Positions 15,809 to 23,783 of a stretch of DNA of 64,000 nucleotides are shown here, one piece after another. The DNA is from Enterococcus_D sp050529585. Lineage in GTDB: Bacteria > Bacillota > Bacilli > Lactobacillales > Enterococcaceae. The notes beneath the pieces are model-generated. The model ran no database searches, was not told the DNA's origin, and saw only the letters and a list, made by a program, of their open reading frames with translations. The translations under genes were made by a program, and so were the position numbers. The DNA lies in NCBI RefSeq assembly GCF_050529585.1, contig NZ_CP172882.1, positions 2,914,001 through 2,978,000 of the forward strand, in the 5' to 3' direction. Positions within the stretch are counted from its first letter, which is position 1. Each line of letters begins with the position of its first letter.

Positions 15809-17765
15809 CTTTATTTCCTCCATTTTCTTTTTCAAAATCTACATATGTTTCACTCGGCTTGAATGTATCGAATGCACGACCGCCGCCAGTGAAAAACTTG
15901 CCGAAGAACTCGACATATTGCAAACGTGCAGCATGCACATATGCACTCAAAAGTGATAAAAAGATATTCAACGCTTGTAGTACGATCAACAGCACAATCC
16001 CTACAGAAAATCGTGCGGCAGGCGGTAAATAGCCGACCAATAAATTAAAAGCAGCCGCAATACTCCCACCAGAAATACCTAACGCCATCAGGCGACTATA
16101 ACTGACGAAATCGCCAATATAGCTCGTCACACCATACAAATCATACAAGCCCATAAATAAGCCGCCCACTTTAGATGGACCTTTCAATATCGGCACTATA
16201 ATGATCAGCAACGCACTAAACCCAGCAAGGATCAACCCCATCGTGGTCAGTGCGGCCACATGTAGCAGCCAATTGCCCGCTGCTGCAACCAGTAAGCCAA
16301 TCAACAAGCCTAGCCAAGCAAACCCTTGATTGACTGCCCCTAGGATATCTTGCTTGCGTATATTTTCTCTGGCAGCTAAGTATAATCCGGTAAAGAGTTG
16401 AATGCCGCCAAAGACCATCGATAAACCGAAAATGGCCATGAAATCTTCCGATGGAGACAACAATTGAAATGGGAGCGTTGCGCCGAAAAAGGAACCATAA
16501 ACAGCGCCCCAAATCATGGTTGGCACAGATAATATTTGAAACAATGTCAAAAATCGTTTGCTTCCTTTGGGTAAACGCAAAGCATGCAACCCAATCGTCG
16601 TGACAAGCGCCATCAACATGCCATACCCCAAATCAGCCACCATCATGCCAAAAAAGACATAGTAAAAGGGCGCCATCCAAGGTGTGGGGTCGATCTCATC
16701 GTATTTCGGCAAACTATACATCTCCGTCAACATTTCAAATGGTTGGATAAATGACCCATTCTTGAGTTTTGTTGGCACCTTATTGGCGGCCACTTCTTCT
16801 GCAGAAGGGCCCTCAAATGAAAGATATACCTCATTATTAAAGGCTTCTCGCACCATTTGCTGTATCACAGAAACTTCTTCTACAGCGACCCAACCACGTA
16901 AGACCACAATTTGTTTGCCTTGAACTATCCTTTTTTGGACGATCGCCCGTGCATCTTTGGTTTGAAACAATTCCTCTGCTTGCTGCAAAAAAATGATTTG
17001 CTGATTGTATTCTCCGATTGCGTTGACAAGCTGTTGCTGCTCTTGTATCAAGCGTTCCCGCAGTGCCTTGCTTTCTTCTAAGACAACAGCTGGTGCTAAA
17101 GAATACTCACTTTGTTCTTGCCTAACCCCATATCGATGGAAGAGTGCAGATACTGACTGAGATTGTTCTAGGAACAAACAAGCAAAATTGACTTTCTTCG
17201 GATCTGCATAAATCACTTCAAGATGAACCAACCCCAGCTGGCGCAACGCCTCCGCTAAATCTTCCCAATGGGGGCTTTCAACAGACCCAAAGAATAACCG
17301 GCTTTGGGGTGGTGCCGATGTGGTCAAAGGAATGTCCAAATGTTGCCATTCGGTCGCCCAATCTGCACGTCGTTCCACCTCTTCCAACGCTTCTTGATTG
17401 ACTGTCCATTGTTTCTGTAATGCTTCCACCTCAGCAAGAACCGCTAGTGCAGCTGCCTCATCAAAGTGCGCTTCAAATTGGGAAAGTGTCATTGATTGGC
17501 GTTGCCATTTTGCTGCTTTTCTTGCAGCTCCATAGTGACGAATGAACAAAACCGCTGCCTGCAATCGTTGGATCGTCTCTTGGTAAGACTTGGTTGCCAA
17601 CGGTACTGCATCTTCAAAAAAATTCGCGACCCATTCGCGATTATCTGGTTGTTCAAATACATCCTCTACTTCTACCATCTGCATCGCTTGCAACCCTCTA
17701 AGCAATGCCTCTTGTTCGCTGCTTGGTGCAATCAAAGTCCACTTAGTTAATTTCGTGACTGCCAT
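15801..17765 (-). CDS. ntpI: V-type Na+-ATPase membrane stator subunit I (a-type)
   Basis: 654 residues: a soluble N-terminal half with coiled coils that anchors the peripheral stalks, then about eight membrane helices. Family signatures include FFGMMVADLGYGM around residue 370 and the conserved GDFVSYSRLMALGISGG stretch in the C-terminal half next to the ion path. ATG 17765 lies inside the end of ntpF (23-bp overlap) and its stop overlaps the ntpK start by 8 bp. Confidence 0.96.
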   Translation of the reverse strand: MAVTKLTKWTLIAPSSEQEALLRGLQAMQMVEVEDVFEQPDNREWVANFFEDAVPLATKSYQETIQRLQAAVLFIRHYGAARKAAKWQRQSMTLSQFEAHFDEAAALAVLAEVEALQKQWTVNQEALEEVERRADWATEWQHLDIPLTTSAPPQSRLFFGSVESPHWEDLAEALRQLGLVHLEVIYADPKKVNFACLFLEQSQSVSALFHRYGVRQEQSEYSLAPAVVLEESKALRERLIQEQQQLVNAIGEYNQQIIFLQQAEELFQTKDARAIVQKRIVQGKQIVVLRGWVAVEEVSVIQQMVREAFNNEVYLSFEGPSAEEVAANKVPTKLKNGSFIQPFEMLTEMYSLPKYDEIDPTPWMAPFYYVFFGMMVADLGYGMLMALVTTIGLHALRLPKGSKRFLTLFQILSVPTMIWGAVYGSFFGATLPFQLLSPSEDFMAIFGLSMVFGGIQLFTGLYLAARENIRKQDILGAVNQGFAWLGLLIGLLVAAAGNWLLHVAALTTMGLILAGFSALLIIIVPILKGPSKVGGLFMGLYDLYGVTSYIGDFVSYSRLMALGISGGSIAAAFNLLVGYLPPAARFSVGIVLLIVLQALNIFLSLLSAYVHAARLQYVEFFGKFFTGGGRAFDTFKPSETYVDFEKENGGNKDD

Positions 17766-18075
17766 AGTTTTGGATCACTCCTTCAACGATCTGTGCCACT
17801 GCTTCTTGTTCAACGATTGCCCAATTCTTTTGGTACTGTGCCAACAACTGCTGATGTTCTTGGTTCATCGCATCCGTTGCTGTCGCTAATTTTTGCTGCC
17901 ATTCTGTTTCAAGTGCAGCATACGCCTCCGCCGCGTCTTCTTCTGCCTGCTTAATTTGTTGCTGCAGCTGCCGTTCGCTTTGTGTGCGTTCTGCTTGCAA
18001 GGCTTGCTGCAAAGCAAGCATCTCTTGTTGATTGGCTTCTTCTGCTGCACGCAATCGATCCAATGCTTCCTTCAT
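17743..18075 (-). CDS. ntpF: V-type Na+-ATPase subunit G/NtpF (peripheral stalk coiled coil)
   Basis: 110 residues, almost wholly predicted coiled coil rich in Gln, Glu and Ala (QQALQAERTQSERQLQQQIK). It is the first gene of the operon, as in E. hirae, where NtpF pairs with NtpE. ATG 18075 follows GAGGAGGG. The short C-terminal part VAQIVEGVIQNYG matches the family tail. Sequence is low-complexity, so identity rests chiefly on position. Confidence 0.88.
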   Translation of the reverse strand: MKEALDRLRAAEEANQQEMLALQQALQAERTQSERQLQQQIKQAEEDAAEAYAALETEWQQKLATATDAMNQEHQQLLAQYQKNWAIVEQEAVAQIVEGVIQNYGSHEIN

Positions 18076-18118
18076 CGCGTTCCCTCCTCTAAAACATCTC
18101 TCATATGCAAAAAATAGC

Positions 18119-18260
18119 CAAAAAAAGCATACTTCTCTAGGAAGTATGCTACGTAAAAAAGGCCGGCATCACTCCAAGAAAATTTGCCTCACCCCTTGGC
18201 AAACGAGATCCTTGAAGCATCGAAATGCTCAACCTTTGATTATGCTATTTTTTTGTTCGA
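18119..18260 (-). ncRNA. Structured 5' leader of the ntp operon with intrinsic terminator (candidate cation riboswitch)
   Basis: The minus-strand transcript has about 185 nt before ntpF. Within it, AAAGG (18233-18237) can pair with CCUUU (18158-18162) to close a domain containing an UUCG-capped hairpin (18212-18232) and a UUUGCC/GGCAAA hairpin (18183-18203) with the purine-rich loop AAGGGGUGA; GGAGUGAUGCC follows in the junction. Then comes a textbook terminator: AGCATACTTC (18141-18150 on the minus strand) with its perfect complement (18126-18135) and a U run. An aptamer-plus-terminator layout before a Na+ pump suggests transcriptional attenuation by an ion or small ligand. The family was not identified with certainty. 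Confidence 0.6.
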
Positions 18261-18265
18261 CAATT

Positions 18266-18294
18266 AGTATAACAAATATTTTCATCCTTCACAA
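18266..18294 (-). promoter_or_regulatory. Promoter of the ntp operon
   Basis: TTGTGA (18289-18294) and TATACT (18266-18271) on the minus strand are 17 bp apart, and TG two bases before the -10 makes it an extended element. Predicted transcript start is near 18259, just ahead of the structured leader. Confidence 0.7.
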
Positions 18295-18506
18295 GTCCTC
18301 CCAAAAGCCCATGTCATCTCCCTACACATTTCTTGCGAAAGAAAGAATCCTTCGTTACACTGAAGGTAAACCAGCAAGCTTTTCAATGGATTCCTCATAT
18401 AGCAAGTGCCGCTATCCCTTGATTTATCTGTATGCAAGCAACGCTTGCTAGAAAAAAACAAGTGCACACGCTATGCTGAAGGCACATCAAAGAAAGGAAG
18501 TCTCTT

Positions 18507-18989
18507 ATGGAATTCGGCGACAAAATCAAGGACATTCGTTCACAGCATCACCTCACACAAGAACAATTTGCGGCTACACTGAATGTGACCCGACAAGCCG
18601 TTTCAAATTGGGAAAACAACCGCAATCTACCAGACCTGGAACTATTGATTCTTATGGCACGCCTGTTTCACCTTTCCCTTGATGAATTGATTTTAGGAGG
18701 AACACCAATGAACGATCTCACAGAAAAACTCATTAACGATGGAAAAGAAACCAGAAGAGCCAAATTCAATCTCTTCTCAACTATTTTAGGTACCTTTTTA
18801 CTATTATTTGGCTTCTTCTGTTTCTTTATTAAAGCCAACTCAGTGGAATATATCGATGCAGCAGGTATCTTGCACGAGAATTTTTATCTTCTGCCACTAG
18901 GCTTCTTGTTCGTCTTCTCTGGCTTTTTGATTATTTTGACAACTGGCGTGATTTCACTTAGACGTTTGCGTAAGCAGAAACATGGATAA
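18507..18989 (+). CDS. Xre-family regulator with membrane-anchored C-terminus
   Basis: 160 residues. Residues 1-62 form a Cro/C1-type helix-turn-helix (TQEQFAATLNVTRQAVSNWE, then NLPDLELLILMARLFHLSLDEL). A linker (DLTEKLINDGKETRRAKFN) leads to two hydrophobic helices at about 88-110 and 125-150. ATG 18507 follows AAAGGAAG. Such HTH-two-helix proteins are common in lactobacilli and enterococci as membrane-tethered repressors of unknown signal. It is divergent from the ntp operon, but the facing promoters are about 220 bp apart, so control of ntp is only a possibility. Confidence 0.88.
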   Translation: MEFGDKIKDIRSQHHLTQEQFAATLNVTRQAVSNWENNRNLPDLELLILMARLFHLSLDELILGGTPMNDLTEKLINDGKETRRAKFNLFSTILGTFLLLFGFFCFFIKANSVEYIDAAGILHENFYLLPLGFLFVFSGFLIILTTGVISLRRLRKQKHG

Positions 18990-19007
18990 AACCTCGTAAG
19001 CAGTATA

Positions 19008-19052
19008 AAAAATCCCGCAGCATGATCGATTTGATCATGCTGCGGGATTTTT
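19008..19052. terminator. Strong bidirectional intrinsic terminator
   Basis: Perfect 20-bp arms 19008-19027 and 19033-19052 around GATTT. The stem runs from A5/T5 flanks through TCCCGCAGCATGATC, serving the Xre gene and probably the convergent gene at 19173. Confidence 0.95.
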
Positions 19053-19172
19053 GACTTATTTCAACAAAAAGGCACTAATTATATCCAACATTCATTGCAT
19101 GTGTTGACAATAGTGGCACAACTAACTATATGAAACTCAGACAGATCAACACCAGTACGAATAATACCCATT

Positions 19173-19583
19173 TCATTGCTTAGGCTCCTTATTATGGATA
19201 GAGTAAACATTTGATGGACATCTTTTGTATTGAATCTGTCGCAAAAAAAGTAATGAATGAGGAACTTGATCCAGTTCATTTAATCCAACCAGTTCTCTAA
19301 AGTAATTTTTGTAATCGTTATTGGTTAATTGAATGATTTCTTGCTCACTTAATTCAAAGACATCATCGTTGATCAAGTCAGACATAATTTGCAGTTTGGC
19401 ATCAATATCCAATAAATCAGTCCATATCGTCAGTGCATTCTCTGCATCGACCGATGCGAGCGTATCGAAAAATTTTTGTTTTAACTGTTGATACATCTCA
19501 TACATCATCGGTTTTTGAATTGGTTGAATAAGTTGATCAAAGTAAGCAAAATATCGTTGGACTTCTGTTCTGCTATTTTCCAT
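19173..19583 (-). CDS. Protein of unknown function coupled to an LPXTG surface protein
   Basis: 136 residues, hydrophilic and mainly helical, no signal peptide or membrane helix; for example VQRYFAYFDQLIQPIQKP and LSEQEIIQLTNNDYKNYFRE. The start ATG shares its first base region with the TGA of the upstream surface-protein gene (TGATG overlap), so translation is coupled. No family recognised. The last 30 or so residues (RQIQYKRCPSNVYSIHNKEPKQ) look less structured, and another frame stays open to 19079, so a recent frameshift near the 3' end is possible though unproven. Confidence 0.6.
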   Translation of the reverse strand: MENSRTEVQRYFAYFDQLIQPIQKPMMYEMYQQLKQKFFDTLASVDAENALTIWTDLLDIDAKLQIMSDLINDDVFELSEQEIIQLTNNDYKNYFRELVGLNELDQVPHSLLFLRQIQYKRCPSNVYSIHNKEPKQ

Positions 19584-20824
19584 CAGTCTTGTCCCCTCTT
19601 CTTTTCCTTCGTCATTCGAGCACTATATAGTATCAAGACGCCACAAATGATACATCCACCAATGAAACAGGTCATCATTGATAAAATAGGATTCTCTTCC
19701 CATCCTGTTTTGGGCAAATAGTCAATTGATGATTGTGAGAGCGAGGGTTTCTTCTTTAAGAAAGACATCGCTAAAGCTTTTTTATCCACTGGTTTTCCCA
19801 TTTTCATCTTCACATTGGCATCATTTGGCGTGTTATTTCCCGTACGTGAACCTATAGATGACTTTAACAACCCCTCTGGTTTCCTCAAAGGAATAGATCT
19901 GTTCGGATTTGAGTTTAACGTATTCATTGGTAACTCGTGTCCCTGGATATTCTCTATATCAATCACCTTACCAAATGATGGTGCAATGATCGGGAGCTGC
20001 GTTTGCGGTATTTCTTCTACATATGTTGTCGTACTCAGATCTGATTTAGCCACTGGTGTCGCTGGCAGTTCTACTTCTTCCACATACGTAGTCGTACCAA
20101 CTTCCGGTGTGTTTGTGGGAAACTGGGGGAGCGGTACTTCCTCTGCATACGTTGTCGTACTCGGCTCTGGCTTAGCCAGTGGTGTCGCTGGCAATTCTAC
20201 TTCTTTCACATACGTCGTCATACCAACTTCCGGTGTGTTTGTGGGAAATTGGGGAAGCGCTACTTCCTCCGCATACGTTGTCGTACTCGGCTCTGCTTTA
20301 GCCACTGGTGTCGCTGGCAGTTCTACTTCTTCCACATACGTAGTCGTACCAACTTCCGGTGTGTTTGCAGGAAACTGGGAGAGCGGTACTTCCTCTGCAT
20401 ACGTTGTCGTACTCGGCTCTGCTTTAGTCATTGTCAATGCAGGTAGTCCTACTTCCTCCACATACGTCGTCGTGTGGGGTTCCGATGCTGTCAAGGGTTC
20501 ATCCGGTTGAGACATCTCTACGTCAGCTATTTTTATAGGCACCTCTTTCTCCAATTCTTGACTTTCGTCAAAAGACACAAGCAATTGTGCCAATATGACT
20601 AACTCCGATGCTGTCAATTTCTTACCGTCACGATACCACGTCCCATCCTTATCTAAGACAGTCCCATCATTTAAGGTTACCCATCTGATCTCACCTTGAT
20701 CTATATGGATCGCAGCAATCGCGTTGCCTGTCAGTGAATCCAGACTTGTTGCCTGACCTTCTATACCAAACAACCCACTCATACTTATCACAACAATCGC
20801 CATCAAAACTTTCATTTTCATCAT
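19583..20824 (-). CDS. LPXTG cell-wall-anchored surface protein with 21-residue repeats
   Basis: 413 residues: signal peptide (MKMKVLMAIVVISMSGLFGI, ending near GQA), an N-terminal domain of about 90 residues (HIDQGEIRWVTLNDGTVLDK), eight 21-residue repeats each starting TTTYxEE (residues ~118-285), a linker, and a sortase signal LPKTG at about residue 372 followed by a hydrophobic helix and basic tail KEKKRGQD. The repeats alternate between two types, giving a 42-residue superunit. Tandem ATG codons (20824, 20821) follow GAGG. The TGA overlaps the next gene. It is likely exported and fixed to peptidoglycan by sortase A. Ligand unknown; repeat number is likely to vary among strains. Confidence 0.9.
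   Translation of the reverse strand: MMKMKVLMAIVVISMSGLFGIEGQATSLDSLTGNAIAAIHIDQGEIRWVTLNDGTVLDKDGTWYRDGKKLTASELVILAQLLVSFDESQELEKEVPIKIADVEMSQPDEPLTASEPHTTTYVEEVGLPALTMTKAEPSTTTYAEEVPLSQFPANTPEVGTTTYVEEVELPATPVAKAEPSTTTYAEEVALPQFPTNTPEVGMTTYVKEVELPATPLAKPEPSTTTYAEEVPLPQFPTNTPEVGTTTYVEEVELPATPVAKSDLSTTTYVEEIPQTQLPIIAPSFGKVIDIENIQGHELPMNTLNSNPNRSIPLRKPEGLLKSSIGSRTGNNTPNDANVKMKMGKPVDKKALAMSFLKKKPSLSQSSIDYLPKTGWEENPILSMMTCFIGGCIICGVLILYSARMTKEKKRGQD
19970..20473 (-). repeat. Eight tandem 63-bp repeats in the LPXTG gene
   Basis: Eight coding units of 63 bp, each beginning with TTTYVEE, TTTYAEE or MTTYVKE, arranged as alternating A and B types, the central pairs being nearly identical at DNA level (126-bp higher-order period). 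High identity suggests recent expansion by recombination. Confidence 0.9.
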
Positions 20825-21047
20825 TCATTCCTCTGCTTTGCTTCGACATCCACTCGTATCTCAAAGAAACTATCTATCCTGTTATTCTGTTCTTTCAAGT
20901 ACAAGTGCTTCCTCTTATTTTATGTATTTTCAGACCAATTGATTCTATAGTCCTAAAAATAAGACCAAAAGAATATTGGGCATCTCCACAAGTTATACTA
21001 CGTCTGTCCCTAAGCATAAATATGTGCTCGCTCCTATTGCAATGCTA

Positions 21048-21065
21048 GAATGTAAACAAACATTC
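21048..21065 (+). promoter_or_regulatory. Possible operator upstream of the CPBP/Rgg operon
   Basis: GAATGT (21048-21053) and ACATTC (21060-21065) form a perfect 6-bp inverted repeat around 6 bases, followed at once by TTGACA (21070-21075). No good -10 element was found at the normal distance. The 288-bp gap between the divergent surface-protein gene and this operon shows no convincing small gene. Confidence 0.35.
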
Positions 21066-21112
21066 CATTGTTGACATCTATTTATGCAAAATAGAAAGGA
21101 AGTTATTGATAC

Positions 21113-21967
21113 ATGAAATTAACAGAAACCATGGAATTAACAAAGCAAGAACGTTCCCACAATATTGTTTTAACAATTATTTTAGGGGTAGCACTTGTTT
21201 TTGCTGCCCAAATCATCAGTATTCTGCCTACATATGGAATCGAAAATGCTGGTCTCAAAGAAGTGGCCATTCTCTACCTCAATATTATCGTAATCGCCGT
21301 CATTATTTTATTTTGTCGTTTCTTTGAGAATCGCTCTTTGCAGTCCTTAGGTTTTAAACGGAAACAAATTGGCAAAAATTTGCTATTCGGTGCATTATCA
21401 GGAACGGCATTTATTGCAGTCGTCTTTTTAGTCAATCTTTTAAATGGTGCAATCACTGTTACTTTTTCGCTATCAACACTTAGCTGGACATACATTATCA
21501 GTGCTTTTGTTGGATACTTTTTTCAAGGAATCATGGAGGAACTTGTTTGTCGCGGCTTTATTATGAACACTATTGCTGCCAAAGCAAATGTACCCATTGC
21601 TGTTTTGGGCAACTCGTTGATTTTCACCTTGTTGCACGGTCTAAATGACTCGATAAGCATTCTTGCAATCGTAAACCTGTTCCTAGCATCGCTTGTATTG
21701 TCCTTGATTTTTTATCTGACGGACAATCTGTTTTTTGTCGGTGGGATGCATGCTATTTGGAATTTCATGCTTGGACCTGTCTTTGGTGTTCCAGTGAGTG
21801 GAAATTCATTTTATTCTTCACTGTTCCAAACAACACTATTGCCTGATCGCCAAGGATTCAATGGCGGGAATTTTGGGTTTGAAGGTGGTCTGGGATTGAC
21901 TATAGTTGCAGTACTCTTACTAATAGGACTCATTTTTCGCATAAAACAGTCCCAACAAAAAAACTAG
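21113..21967 (+). CDS. CPBP-family intramembrane glutamic endopeptidase (type II CAAX-like)
   Basis: 284 residues with about seven membrane helices. The ABI/CPBP motifs are intact: EELVCRGF (E-E-x-x-x-R) at about 141-148, LLHGLND with the first histidine, and GGMHAIWNFML with the second. These form the membrane-embedded active site of Rce1-like proteases. In lactic acid bacteria such proteins often provide bacteriocin immunity or process peptides. It is the first gene of a trio with an Rgg-type regulator 11 bp downstream and a second CPBP-like protein, suggesting a peptide-linked regulatory or immunity module. ATG 21113 follows AAAGGAAG at a somewhat long distance. Confidence 0.92.
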   Translation: MKLTETMELTKQERSHNIVLTIILGVALVFAAQIISILPTYGIENAGLKEVAILYLNIIVIAVIILFCRFFENRSLQSLGFKRKQIGKNLLFGALSGTAFIAVVFLVNLLNGAITVTFSLSTLSWTYIISAFVGYFFQGIMEELVCRGFIMNTIAAKANVPIAVLGNSLIFTLLHGLNDSISILAIVNLFLASLVLSLIFYLTDNLFFVGGMHAIWNFMLGPVFGVPVSGNSFYSSLFQTTLLPDRQGFNGGNFGFEGGLGLTIVAVLLLIGLIFRIKQSQQKN

Positions 21968-21978
21968 GAGGCGAGCAC

Positions 21979-22863
21979 TTGGAATATGGTGTACTTATTC
22001 GAAAGATTCGTCTAGAAAAAGGCTTCTCACAAAAAGAGATATACTCAGGAGTCGTTTCAAAATCCTATTGTATAGAGTTTGAAAAAGGTAAACATGACTT
22101 ATCCTTTAAACTCTTGCTACAGGTGCTCAACCGTCTGATGTTAGATACAGAAGAATTTTTGTTCTTGTTGCAATCTCTAGAAGGGTCGCCTCCTAATTAT
22201 TGGTCATTATATGAGGAAGCGTCGAATCAAAATAACCTTGACCAGCTCTTAGCAATCTATCACGCAACCAAAGGTGCAACAGATCCTTTGAATGTTGTAT
22301 TGAATGCTATGGCTTTAGCACGATATGAAGCAATGAAATCATTTTCTGATAAGGGGATCGTTGAACATGCGAACATTAGCCCAAAAAATAAAGACACGAT
22401 CACCTCTTACCTAAATAAGATCCAGACTTGGACTTTGAAAGAAATCCAAATCTACACCAACACAATGGGCTATCTTTCTTTAGAACAGCAACGAATCTAT
22501 TTTAAGAACGCGTTAAAGAAAATCGATCATTATCGTCATTTTGCATGGGGCAAAAAAATCTATGCCATCTTACTGATCAATAGTTGTGGCAATTTCATCG
22601 CCCATGAAGATTTCGCATTAGCCACAGAATGCGTCGCACATTTGGATACTTTGACGGAAGGGACAGAAAGTGCCATTTATCGACTCTATCAACGCTATTT
22701 TGAACAGTTGATTCGTTACTGTTTATCCCAATCTGAAAAAAGTGAGGCACATATTCTATCAGTTATTTCAACTTTAGAAAGTTTAGACTACGTCTTTTTA
22801 AGTCAACAATGTCTCAGTTTTTTCAAACAAATCAAGAACAAAAAATCAAATACACGAGGATAA
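21979..22863 (+). CDS. Rgg/MutR-family transcriptional regulator
   Basis: 294 residues. An N-terminal helix-turn-helix (RKIRLEKGFSQKEIYSGVVSKSYCIEFEKGK) is joined to a helical TPR-like C-terminal domain of about 220 residues, the Rgg/GadR/MutR architecture. It includes the YWSLYEEAS region and repeated helices such as WTLKEIQIYTNTMGYLS. TTG 21979 is the start, with AGGAGG overlapping the CPBP stop codon. Members of this family often respond to short hydrophobic peptides. No SHP-like gene with a ribosome binding site was found next to it. It lies between two membrane-protease-like genes, which may mature or degrade its signal or confer immunity. Confidence 0.88.
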   Translation: MEYGVLIRKIRLEKGFSQKEIYSGVVSKSYCIEFEKGKHDLSFKLLLQVLNRLMLDTEEFLFLLQSLEGSPPNYWSLYEEASNQNNLDQLLAIYHATKGATDPLNVVLNAMALARYEAMKSFSDKGIVEHANISPKNKDTITSYLNKIQTWTLKEIQIYTNTMGYLSLEQQRIYFKNALKKIDHYRHFAWGKKIYAILLINSCGNFIAHEDFALATECVAHLDTLTEGTESAIYRLYQRYFEQLIRYCLSQSEKSEAHILSVISTLESLDYVFLSQQCLSFFKQIKNKKSNTRG

Positions 22864-22867
22864 TACC

Positions 22868-23512
22868 ATGAAAAATTTACTATTAAAGCACCCCCCGACA
22901 TCTGCTATTTTGATTAGTCTCGGTTTGTTTGCAATTGGCTTTATGAATATCTCCTTTGCTTATATCCCTATACTTGCTCCTTACTCACTTACATTGTGTG
23001 GGGCTTTAGCCTTTTTTCTTAGTTACGGCCTGGACAGCTTCAAATTATTGTTTTCTAAACCTGCGTCACCAATCAAAAACTTCCTGTTCTTTTTTGTTAT
23101 CATCTTGATCATGAATTTTACACTAAGTTATGTTGTGATAAATATCCTTCAATTAGGCTTAGATGGAAATCCACTTTCTGGGCATATCCCTTGGTTGCAA
23201 TTACCCTTTATGCTGTTAGGAGAAGAACTACTCAGCTTTTATATTCTATTGATTAGTGCTTCACTTCTAATTAACACGAAACATTCGCTATTATGGTCCA
23301 ATTTGATCAGTGCACTTGTCTTTGCATTGTTACATGTCTTCACGTACTGGAATGGAAATATTTTCCTCACTTTATTCCATGTTTTGCTTTTGCAAGGGCT
23401 ATCCAGACTGATCCTAAATACTGTAGGACTTCGAACCAATGCTGTATGGATTCCATGGACGATCCATATCTTATTCGATATCATATCCCTCGGATTGGTC
23501 TATCTCGCCTAA
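22868..23512 (+). CDS. CPBP-like membrane protein with degenerate first motif
   Basis: 214 residues, about six membrane helices. It preserves the order of CPBP protease motifs: a Glu-Glu pair in LLGEELLSFY (~118-127), a histidine in ALLHVFTYWNG (~155) and a histidine/aspartate in WTIHILFD (~200). The arginine of the usual EExxxR motif is replaced by Phe, and the protein is shorter than the CPBP protein encoded 0.9 kb upstream. It may therefore be catalytically impaired or specialised as an immunity partner. It starts 4 bp after the Rgg stop, so it is in the same operon, and it ends before a terminator at 23652. Confidence 0.75.
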   Translation: MKNLLLKHPPTSAILISLGLFAIGFMNISFAYIPILAPYSLTLCGALAFFLSYGLDSFKLLFSKPASPIKNFLFFFVIILIMNFTLSYVVINILQLGLDGNPLSGHIPWLQLPFMLLGEELLSFYILLISASLLINTKHSLLWSNLISALVFALLHVFTYWNGNIFLTLFHVLLLQGLSRLILNTVGLRTNAVWIPWTIHILFDIISLGLVYLA

Positions 23513-23651
23513 GCATGCATTGCCTCAACATATCTATTGTATGCACCACAGGAAAAATTGAGCCATTCAACTCAAAATCATCACCAGCAGAAACATTTTT
23601 AAAAGGAACAATACTGCGGCAATGCACTTTTCATTCGATTTATTTGATGCC

Positions 23652-23681
23652 AAAAGGATGAGGATTCCTCATCCTTTTTTT
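23652..23681 (+). terminator. Intrinsic terminator of the CPBP/Rgg operon
   Basis: AAAAGGATGAG (23652-23662) pairs with CTCATCCTTTT (23668-23678) around five bases and leads into a T7 run. Confidence 0.9.
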
Positions 23682-23708
23682 ATTTGTTAAATTTCGCTTA
23701 ATATATCG

Positions 23709-23755
23709 TTTATCGATAAAAATATATTGAAATACAATACACCGTTTGGTACATT
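23709..23755 (+). promoter_or_regulatory. Promoter with palindromic operator for the DUF2975/HTH operon
   Basis: TTGAAA (23727-23732) and TACATT (23750-23755) are 17 bp apart. Just upstream is the perfect palindrome TTTATCGATAAA (23709-23720), itself flanked by AATATAT and ATATATT as an outer inverted repeat. It is well placed for autorepression by the small HTH protein encoded in the operon. Confidence 0.55.
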
Positions 23756-23783
23756 ATAGAATATAAATCAACGAGGTGAGCGT

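Noticed and set aside
18426..18450. GCAAGC-GCTTGC hairpin upstream of the Xre gene as a terminator
   Set aside because: Followed by A-rich, not T-rich sequence on the plus strand, and no gene ends there on either strand.
19079..19279. Overlapping frame that might extend the unknown gene at 19173 by frameshift
   Set aside because: No ribosome binding site and no family to show that the two parts belong together; kept only as a remark.
19815..20510. Long plus-strand open frame (231 codons) across the LPXTG repeats
   Set aside because: It is the antisense shadow of a highly repetitive coding sequence, lacks a ribosome binding site, and its low-complexity product mirrors the repeats.
21022..21048. 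Eight-codon frame (MCSLLLQC) upstream of the CPBP/Rgg operon as a possible Rgg signal peptide
   Set aside because: No Shine-Dalgarno sequence, shorter than known SHP precursors, and no export-type charged N-terminus.
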